Source: Phenylobacterium sp. (GTDB taxonomy: Bacteria > Pseudomonadota > Alphaproteobacteria > Caulobacterales > Caulobacteraceae). From it: DNA of 64,000 nt. The stretch's first letter is position 1. Each line of letters starts with the position of its first letter. The stretch covers positions 1-64,000 of the forward strand of contig NZ_WGNY01000036.1 of NCBI RefSeq assembly GCF_016124325.1, written 5' to 3'. The notes under the pieces were generated by a model. That model did no database searches. It was not told the DNA's origin and was given only the letters and a program-made list of their open reading frames with translations. Of the stretch, positions 58,529 through 64,000 are shown piece by piece. A program made the translations under genes and the position numbers.

Positions 58529-59256
58529 AGCAGCATCCCCGCAAGGTGGTCGTACTCCACGAACGCCTTGTTGGGCTGGGCGGCCAGGATCACGTCCTCC
58601 ACTACCCGCTCGCGCGGGATGCCGCGGGCCTTGGCCTGGTCGTCGATCTGCATCTCCACCAGCGGGGTCTTCACATAGCCTGGGCAGATGGCGTTCACGG
58701 TGATGCCCTGGCGGGCCACCTCCAGGGCGCACGACTTGGTGAAGCCCACCACCCCGTGCTTGGCCGCCACATAGGCCGACTTGAACGGCGAGGCGACGAG
58801 GCCGTGGGCTGAGGCGATGTTGACCACCCGTCCGCGCCCCTGCGCCTTCATGATCGGCAGGGCGTGCTTGGTGGCGTGGAAGGCCGACGACAGGTTGATG
58901 GCGATGATCGCGGCCCATTTCTCGTCGGGGAACTCGTCGACGGGCGCGACGTGCTGGATGCCGGCGTTGTTGACCAGGATGTCGAGCCGCCCCAGCTCGG
59001 ACTTCGCATAGCCGATCAGGTCGGCGATCTCGGCCGGCTTGGTCATGTCGGCGGCGTGGTAGAGCACCCTGGCGCCGGACGCCGCCTTGGCCTCCATGGC
59101 CGCGCGGTCGGCCTCGATCTTCGCCGCGTCGCCGAAGCCGTTCAGCACCACGCTGACGCCCTGCTCCACGAGCGCGGTCGCCATGGCCTGGCCGATGCCG
59201 CTGGTCGAACCGGTGACGACGGCGACCTGTCCTTCGAGGTGATAATCCACGGCCAT
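58453..59256 (-). CDS. bdhA: D-3-hydroxybutyrate dehydrogenase
   Basis: A 267-residue SDR that interconverts 3-hydroxybutyrate and acetoacetate, a step in use of polyhydroxybutyrate or ketone bodies. TGSTSGIG (about 15-22), NNAGIQHVAPVDEFP, ASAHGLVASPFKSAYVAAKHG (Y-X3-K) and AICPGYVKTPLVE, with QIDDQAKARGIP, are hallmarks of the bacterial enzyme. Its 3' end overlaps the PNPOx-like gene. Confidence 0.92.
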   Translation of the reverse strand: MAVDYHLEGQVAVVTGSTSGIGQAMATALVEQGVSVVLNGFGDAAKIEADRAAMEAKAASGARVLYHAADMTKPAEIADLIGYAKSELGRLDILVNNAGIQHVAPVDEFPDEKWAAIIAINLSSAFHATKHALPIMKAQGRGRVVNIASAHGLVASPFKSAYVAAKHGVVGFTKSCALEVARQGITVNAICPGYVKTPLVEMQIDDQAKARGIPRERVVEDVILAAQPNKAFVEYDHLAGMLLYLVSDLGASTTGAALTADGGWTAA

Positions 59257-59258
59257 GG

Positions 59259-60056
59259 TCAGGCGCCCTTTCTGGCAAGCGCGGCCGGCGGGGGCTGGGG
59301 CCGCATGAACACATATTCCTCGTCCGACGACCGATCGGCGACGAAGCGGTAGCCGTCGCGGTCGAAGGCCCGGAGGTCTGCGGCCCGTTCGATCCGCTCG
59401 TCGATGGCGAAGCGGGCCATCAGGCCGCGCGCCCGCTTGGCGTAGAACGAGACGATCTTCGCCTGGCCGTCCTTCTCCTCGAGGAACCGGCAGGCCACCA
59501 CCGGCAGCTTCAGCGCCTTGCGGTCGACGGCGCCGAAGTATTCCTCGCTGGCGCAGTTCACGAGCGTGCGGTCCTTGTGGTCCTGGGCCGCCGCATTCAG
59601 CGCCTCCGCGATCCGCCCGCCCCAGAAGTCGTAGAGCGACTGGCCGCGCCGGGTCTTGATCCGCACGCCCATCTCCAGGCGATAGGGCTGAATGGCGTCG
59701 AGCGGCCGCAGCACGCCGTAGAGGCCCGACAGGATCCGCACGTGGTCCTGCGCCCAGGCCAGGGCCTTCTTATCCAGCTCGCGGGCGCGCAGCCCCTGGT
59801 AGACGTCGCCGTTGAAGGCGAAGGCCGCCTGCAGTCCGTCGTCCGATTCCGGATCGAAGACCTGGAACCGCTCGCGGTTCAGCTTCGCCAGGTCGTCCGA
59901 CAGCGACATCATCCGCTTCAGGTCGACCACGCGCAGCCGCTTGGCGGTCTTGGCCAGCTCGGCCGTCTGGTCGCTCATCTGCGGCGTGCTCAGCGGGGCG
60001 TCTTGCGGCGCGGCGGCGAAGCTCAGCGCCTTGGCCGGGGAAAGCACGATCAGCAT
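59259..60056 (-). CDS. yaaA: YaaA family peroxide-stress protein (DUF328)
   Basis: A 265-residue protein. It starts MLIVLSPAKALSF, with SDDLAKLNRERFQVF, AFNGDVYQGL, ILSGLYGVLRPLDAIQPYRLEMG and YAKRARGLMARF, all typical of the YaaA family. In E. coli YaaA lowers free iron and protects DNA under peroxide stress. The ATG at 60056 gives the family start. It ends 2 bases upstream of the bdhA start on the same strand, so the two may be co-transcribed. Confidence 0.92.
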   Translation of the reverse strand: MLIVLSPAKALSFAAAPQDAPLSTPQMSDQTAELAKTAKRLRVVDLKRMMSLSDDLAKLNRERFQVFDPESDDGLQAAFAFNGDVYQGLRARELDKKALAWAQDHVRILSGLYGVLRPLDAIQPYRLEMGVRIKTRRGQSLYDFWGGRIAEALNAAAQDHKDRTLVNCASEEYFGAVDRKALKLPVVACRFLEEKDGQAKIVSFYAKRARGLMARFAIDERIERAADLRAFDRDGYRFVADRSSDEEYVFMRPQPPPAALARKGA

Positions 60057-60143
60057 CGGGGCTGCATAGCCACCCCTGACGGGCGGCGCCAGCGGCTCGC
60101 AGCGTTTGCGCACAGGGATTGGTGGTTCGCACCGCACATCGCC

Positions 60144-60254
60144 GTCATCCCAGGCCTTGTGCTGGCATCCCTCTCGAAGCCGCCTCGCTTGCGACAAGTC
60201 GGAAACCGGACGTTCGGCCGATAGAGGGATCCTCGCCACCAGGGCGAGGATGAC
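60144..60254. repeat. Diverged family A-like inverted element between yaaA and the FAD dehydrogenase gene
   Basis: GTCATCCCAGGCC starts at 60144. The right end is a hairpin of ATCCTCGCC and GGCGAGGAT followed by GAC at 60254, so GTCATCC and GGATGAC face each other over 111 bases. The inner motif with CATGAAC is not present. It fills most of the 200-base gap. Confidence 0.45.
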
Positions 60255-60257
60255 GAT

Positions 60258-61667
60258 TCAGAAGAGGACGCGCGGGTTCAGGATGCGCTTGGGGTCCAGC
60301 GCGTGGCGGATCGCCCGCTGGGCGGCCAGTTCCGCCTCGCTCTTGTAGCGCGCGCCCTCGGCCGTCTTCATCGCGCCCAGGCCGTGCTCGGCGCTGATCG
60401 AACCGCCCAGCCGATGGACGATGTCGTGGACGATCCGCGAGCCCGCGTCGCGGCGCGCCGAATGCTCGGCGTCCGAACCGCCGTCCGCCCGCAACACGTC
60501 GTAGTGGATGTTGCCGTCGCCCACGTGGCCGAAGGCGGCGATGCGCGCGCCCGGCGCGAAGGCCGCCATCGCCGCCGTCGCCTCGGCCAGGAACGCCGGC
60601 ACCTGGCTGACCGGCACGGCCACGTCGTGCTTCCAGGTGGCGCCCTCGGGCTTCTGGGCCGGCGACTGGTTCTCGCGGATCGCCCACAGCGCCTTGGCCT
60701 GGGCGTCGGTCTGGGCGACGACGGCGTCGCCGATCAGGCCCGCCTCCATCCCCTCGGCGAGGAACCGCTCCATGGCGGCCTCGGCCGCACCGGCCTCCGC
60801 CGCCTCGAACTCGGCCAGCACGTACCAGGGATGCGGCCGGGCCAGCGGGTCGCGGGTTCCGGCGATGTTGCGCAGGGCGAAGTCGATCCCCAGGCGGCCC
60901 ATCAGCTCGAACGCCTCGACCGCCCCGCCGGCCGTCTCCTTGGCCCGCGCCAGCAGCGCGATGGCGTCCTTCGGGTCGCCGATCCCCAGGAACGCCACCG
61001 CCCGTGACGGCAGGATGGGGAACAGCTTGAGGCTGGCGGCGGTGACCACGCCCAGGGTGCCCTCGGCCCCGATCAGCAGCTGCTTGAGGTCATAGCCGGT
61101 GTTGTCCTTGCGCAGGCGCTTCAGCCCGTTCCAGACCTCGCCGTTCGGCAGCACGGCCTCCAGGCCCAGCACCAGGTTGCGGGTCGTGCCGTAGCGCAGC
61201 ACCTGGGTGCCGCCGGCGTTGGTCGAAACCACCCCGCCCACCGTGGCCGAGCCTTCCGACGCCAGGCCCAGCGGGAAACGGCGGCGCGCCTCGGCGGCGG
61301 CGGCGTGGACCTCGGCCAGGGTCACGCCGGCCTCGGCCGTCAGGGCGTCGTCGAAGGCGTCGACCTCGCGGATCGCCTTCATGCGTTCGGTCGAGAGCAG
61401 CACTTCGCCCTGCGGGATCTGACCGCCCACAAGGCCGGTGTTGCCGCCCTGGACGGTGATGGCCTGGTCCGCCTCGAAGCAGAGGCCAACGACCGCGGCG
61501 ACCTGGTCGGTGGTCTTCGGCAGCGCCAGGAACGGCGTCGTCCCCATCCAGCGGTCGCGCCACTCGACCAGCTTGGGCGCGATGCGCTCGGCGTCCTCGC
61601 TCCAGCCGCCCGCGCCCAGCACGGCCTTGAGGCGCGAGACGAGATCGGCGGGAACGGGCGCGGTCAT
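60258..61667 (-). CDS. FAD-linked oxidase (D-2-hydroxyacid dehydrogenase, GlcD-like)
   Basis: A 469-residue flavoprotein. The PP-loop FAD site is ITVQGGNTGLVGGQIP, with LASEGSATVGGVVSTNAGGTQVLRYG and LIGAEGTLGVVTAASLKL. The C-terminal domain has FGHVGDGNIHYDVL and SAEHGLGAMK, which supply the metal ligands of the family (D-lactate or D-2-hydroxyglutarate dehydrogenases). ATG at 61667 is chosen as the start because the upstream frame is not homologous. The substrate is not decided by sequence. Confidence 0.9.
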   Translation of the reverse strand: MTAPVPADLVSRLKAVLGAGGWSEDAERIAPKLVEWRDRWMGTTPFLALPKTTDQVAAVVGLCFEADQAITVQGGNTGLVGGQIPQGEVLLSTERMKAIREVDAFDDALTAEAGVTLAEVHAAAAEARRRFPLGLASEGSATVGGVVSTNAGGTQVLRYGTTRNLVLGLEAVLPNGEVWNGLKRLRKDNTGYDLKQLLIGAEGTLGVVTAASLKLFPILPSRAVAFLGIGDPKDAIALLARAKETAGGAVEAFELMGRLGIDFALRNIAGTRDPLARPHPWYVLAEFEAAEAGAAEAAMERFLAEGMEAGLIGDAVVAQTDAQAKALWAIRENQSPAQKPEGATWKHDVAVPVSQVPAFLAEATAAMAAFAPGARIAAFGHVGDGNIHYDVLRADGGSDAEHSARRDAGSRIVHDIVHRLGGSISAEHGLGAMKTAEGARYKSEAELAAQRAIRHALDPKRILNPRVLF

Positions 61668-61773
61668 GGGCGCAAACCTAGGCCCGCGCAGGCGTGTCCG
61701 CCAGGGGCGCGGCGCAGCCGGGGGCAGCCCGCTCGCGCTGCCGGCTTCCGAACCGCTCGAAGACCTTCTATTA

Positions 61774-61787
61774 CTTAGAGAGCTAAG
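61774..61787. promoter_or_regulatory. Palindrome upstream of the NTF2-like gene
   Basis: CTTAG-AGAG-CTAAG is an inverted repeat with a 4-base centre in a short AT-rich stretch (61768-61795), 19 bases upstream of the ATG at 61806. It may be an operator of a MarR- or TetR-type regulator acting on this gene or on the divergent dehydrogenase gene; no regulator is encoded nearby. Confidence 0.35.
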
Positions 61788-61805
61788 ATTTTGGGAGGAA
61801 CACGG

Positions 61806-62417
61806 ATGGCGGATGACGTGGATGTCCAGGCGCGGCTCCAGGCCCTGGAGGACCGGCAGAAGATTGCCGACCTGATCGCCGACTACTGCCGCGGCGTGGA
61901 CCGCGGCGACGACGCGCTGCTCCGCTCGACCTACTGGCCCGACGCCGTCGACGACCACGGCGCCGGCGACAGCCCCGCCATGGCGTTCTGCGACCGGGTG
62001 CTGCCGATCCTGCGCGACAGCTGCCTGTCGACCATGCACCTCGTGGCCAATTCACGCGTCGAGCTGGCGGGCGACCAGGCCTTCGGCGAGACCTATGTGA
62101 TCGCCTACCACGTGCTGACCTCGGCGCGGGTGCTGGACACCTTCATGGGGGCCGAGGCGGCCCAGGCCGTGCGCGAGGCGTTCCCGCAGGCCGCCGCCGG
62201 CGGCGGGCCGTTCGACTACAACGCCGGGGCCCGGTTCCTCGACCGCTTCGAGCGGCGAGGCGGCGAATGGCGCTTCGCCCACCGGCGCGTGGTGTTCGAC
62301 TGGGCCGAGGCGCAGCCGGGCTCGGTGGCCTTCACCCACATCAACCGGACGCGCGGCCGCAAGGACGGGGCCGACCCGTCATACGCCCTGTTCGCGGCTC
62401 TCGCGGCCGCTAGCTAA
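61806..62417 (+). CDS. SnoaL-like (NTF2-fold) protein
   Basis: A 203-residue protein. It opens LQALEDRQKIADLIADYCRGVDRGDDALLRSTYWPDAVDDHG, the hallmark of the SnoaL_4 group, which includes aromatic-dioxygenase small-subunit-like and dehydratase-like proteins. GGGAGGAACACGG is the ribosome binding site. The activity is unknown. Its 3' end overlaps the sua5 stop region by 4 bases on the opposite strand. Confidence 0.85.
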   Translation: MADDVDVQARLQALEDRQKIADLIADYCRGVDRGDDALLRSTYWPDAVDDHGAGDSPAMAFCDRVLPILRDSCLSTMHLVANSRVELAGDQAFGETYVIAYHVLTSARVLDTFMGAEAAQAVREAFPQAAAGGGPFDYNAGARFLDRFERRGGEWRFAHRRVVFDWAEAQPGSVAFTHINRTRGRKDGADPSYALFAALAAAS

Positions 62418-63382
62418 CCCACGAACCCGGCCGCCCGGCGCAGGCGGTCGTTGATGGCCTCGCCGAGGCCCTCGCCTGGGATCGGAGCCACCGCGATGCC
62501 CGCCGCGCCCGAGCGGTCGGCGGCGCGCAGATAGGCGAAGAGGTTGGCGGCGGCCTCCGCCAGGTCGCCCGCGGGGCTGAGGTTCAGGTCCGGACCGCCC
62601 AGCGCGCCGAAGCCGATCCAGGCCTCGCCGGCGCGTGGCTGGGTCGCGTCCAGCCGCACGGGCAGGTCGGGCGCGTAGTGGCGGGCGAGCCGTCCGGGCG
62701 AGCGCTTGGCGTCGTCCTCCGCCTCGGCCAGCGGGCCGATCACGGCCTCGATCTGATCCCGGGTCACGGCGCCCGGCCGCAGCAGGCGGGCCGCGTCCAA
62801 CAGGCCGACGACGGTGGACTCCAGGCCGACGGCGCAGGGACCGCCGTCCAGGGCCGCGCCGGCCGCCGCGCCCGTCTCCTCCATCGCGTCGGCCAGCGTC
62901 GTCGGGCTGGGCCGCCCGGAGCGGTTCGCCGAGGGCGCCACCAGCGGCCGTCCTACCGCCTCGATCAAGGCGTGCGCGAGCGGGTGGCCCGGCGCGCGCA
63001 CGGCCACGGTGTCGAGCCCGGCGCGGGCGAGATCGCAGACGGCGGCGGTGTCGGCCACGGGCAGCACCAGGGTGAGCGGGCCCGGCCAGAAGCGCGCCGC
63101 CAGCGCCTCTGCGCGCGGGTCGAAGCGGGCGATCCTCCGCGCCATGGCCACGTCGGACACATGGGCGATCAGCGGGTTGAAGGCAGGCCGGCCCTTGGCC
63201 GCGTAGACGGCGGCGACGGCGCGGGGGTTCGCCGCATCGGTCGCCAGGCCATAGACGGTCTCGGTCGGCATCAGGACGAGCCCGCCCGCGCGGATCGCCC
63301 GCGCCGCGGCGGCTACTTCTTCTGCGCCTTCAGCGAGATGCTCACGCTCACCTTGGCCGGGATCTGATCGGTGTTCCGCCAC
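62414..63382 (-). CDS. L-threonylcarbamoyladenylate synthase (Sua5 type)
   Basis: A 322-residue enzyme that makes the threonylcarbamoyl-AMP for the t6A base of ANN-decoding tRNAs. The YrdC domain (about 25-210) has LVLMPTETVYGLATDA, YAAKGRPAFNPL (K-X-R), SANRSGRPSPTT and LRPGAVT, and the C-terminal Sua5 domain follows (RHYAPDLPVRL). The only upstream canonical start is GTG 63382, which lies inside the YceI gene by 70 bases on the same strand, so the overlap appears real. Confidence 0.9.
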   Translation of the reverse strand: MAEHRSDPGQGEREHLAEGAEEVAAAARAIRAGGLVLMPTETVYGLATDAANPRAVAAVYAAKGRPAFNPLIAHVSDVAMARRIARFDPRAEALAARFWPGPLTLVLPVADTAAVCDLARAGLDTVAVRAPGHPLAHALIEAVGRPLVAPSANRSGRPSPTTLADAMEETGAAAGAALDGGPCAVGLESTVVGLLDAARLLRPGAVTRDQIEAVIGPLAEAEDDAKRSPGRLARHYAPDLPVRLDATQPRAGEAWIGFGALGGPDLNLSPAGDLAEAAANLFAYLRAADRSGAAGIAVAPIPGEGLGEAINDRLRRAAGFVG

Positions 63383-64000
63383 TCGCCCTGTCCGACGCCG
63401 AAGGCCGTCCGGTCGAGGCTGGTTACACCGCTGACCTCGGCCCTGTCGCCCGTGATCTTCAGGCGGAACGGCAGGTCGAGCGGCCGGCTGACGCCGCGCA
63501 GGGTGAGCCGGCCGTGGGCGACGAAGCGGCCCTCGCCGGTCTTCTCGAAGCGCGTGGCGGTGAACGTGGCCTTGGGGTGGGCGCCCGCATCGAACCAGTC
63601 CTCGGTCGGCAGGCTGGCGTCGCGCTGCTCGTCGCCGGTGTTCACCGAGGCGAGGTCGATGGAGACGCTGACCTTCGACGCGGCGAGCGCGTCGGGGCCG
63701 AAGGCGATGTCGGCCGTCCAGCGGTCGAAGCGGCCCTGGATGGCGTCGCCGCTCCAGGAGGTGGAGAAGCCGACCGTCGAGCCGGGCAGCACCTTCCAGG
63801 CCGGGGCGATCGCCGGCTGGGCGGGTTCGGGCGCCGCAGGAGCCGGCGCGGCTGCGGCCGGCTCGGGCGACGCCGGCGTCTCCACGGGAGGCGGAGCCGG
63901 GTCGGCCGGCGCCAGGGCGGGCGCTTCGGCCTCCGCCACGGCGGGCCCGGGCGGCGGGCCGGCGGCCATGTGCGGAAGCGGCGGATGGACGGTCCGGCCG
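63313..64000 (-). CDS. YceI-domain protein, 5' end beyond window (possible fusion)
   Basis: The YceI domain (lipid-binding beta-barrel, starting WKVLPGSTVGFSTSWSGDAIQGRF, with ASVNTGDEQRDASLPTEDWFDAGAHPKATFTATRF) fills the C-terminal 165 residues. Before it there is a Pro/Ala-rich linker of about 50 residues and no signal peptide. The frame has no stop up to the window edge (GRTVHPPLPHM and onward), so the true start is outside. A fusion to an N-terminal membrane domain, such as cytochrome b561 as known for other YceI proteins, is likely but cannot be seen. Confidence 0.75.
   Translation of the reverse strand, partial: GRTVHPPLPHMAAGPPPGPAVAEAEAPALAPADPAPPPVETPASPEPAAAAPAPAAPEPAQPAIAPAWKVLPGSTVGFSTSWSGDAIQGRFDRWTADIAFGPDALAASKVSVSIDLASVNTGDEQRDASLPTEDWFDAGAHPKATFTATRFEKTGEGRFVAHGRLTLRGVSRPLDLPFRLKITGDRAEVSGVTSLDRTAFGVGQGEWRNTDQIPAKVSVSISLKAQKK

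Overview
The window is a GC-rich chromosomal segment of an alphaproteobacterium, most likely of the order Caulobacterales (Phenylobacterium or Caulobacter relatives). The signs are a CcrM-type GANTC methyltransferase with a CtrA-like box and a GANTC site upstream, the alphaproteobacterial F0 ATP synthase order (I-a-c-b'-b) without F1 genes, a mutY / DUF721 / DsbA / DsbA / smc neighbourhood, two PEPxxWA-CTERM proteins, and many GC-rich intergenic hairpins. No tRNA, rRNA or CRISPR array was seen.

Layout. 1-3.4 kb is accessory in character: an IS3-type transposase cut by the window edge, a secreted orphan, a PEP-CTERM protein, an SDR enzyme and small orphans, separated by hairpin repeats. 3.6-8.5 kb is the glycine cleavage operon gcvT-gcvH-gcvPA-gcvPB behind a tandem glycine riboswitch. 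9-14.6 kb is again accessory: a PGPGW membrane protein, a second PEP-CTERM protein, a YCII protein, a lower-GC pair of orphans (one looks like a free-standing Ntn hydrolase), a four-HTH-module protein, and dense palindromic elements. 14.6-22.8 kb (minus strand) is housekeeping: the F0 operon, smc, two DsbA-like proteins and a DciA-like helicase loader. 22.8-27.4 kb holds a Rieske oxygenase, mutY, an MFS carrier and ccrM, with an MHYT hybrid histidine kinase just upstream of ccrM. 29.9-36.4 kb holds DUF2332, a compact tag-rnhB-sulfurtransferase operon, ygfZ, a GT9 glycosyltransferase and a dihydroorotase.

36.5-42 kb has a YCII/ECF sigma pair, a feruloyl-CoA-synthetase-like ligase and a ThDP enzyme. 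42.4-45.3 kb has a secreted protein of five tandem four-cysteine repeats and an NfeD/stomatin pair. 48.1-50.3 kb is a compact arsenic operon (arsI-arsR-arsC-aqpS) with a promoter and operator visible upstream. 50.9-54.8 kb is a molybdenum hydroxylase operon (FAD, 2Fe-2S and Mo subunits) followed by a MoaD-like small protein. The right end holds zntB, a LysR/GST divergent pair, bdhA, yaaA, an FAD-linked dehydrogenase, a sua5-type tRNA modification gene and a YceI-domain protein running off the edge.

The most unusual items are the five-repeat cysteine protein, the proteasome-beta-like orphan, the four-HTH protein, the arsI/aqpS operon without an efflux pump, and three families of dispersed elements that share one hairpin-core-hairpin plan. 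Many apparent long ORFs in this window are antisense shadows of real genes, caused by the high GC content.
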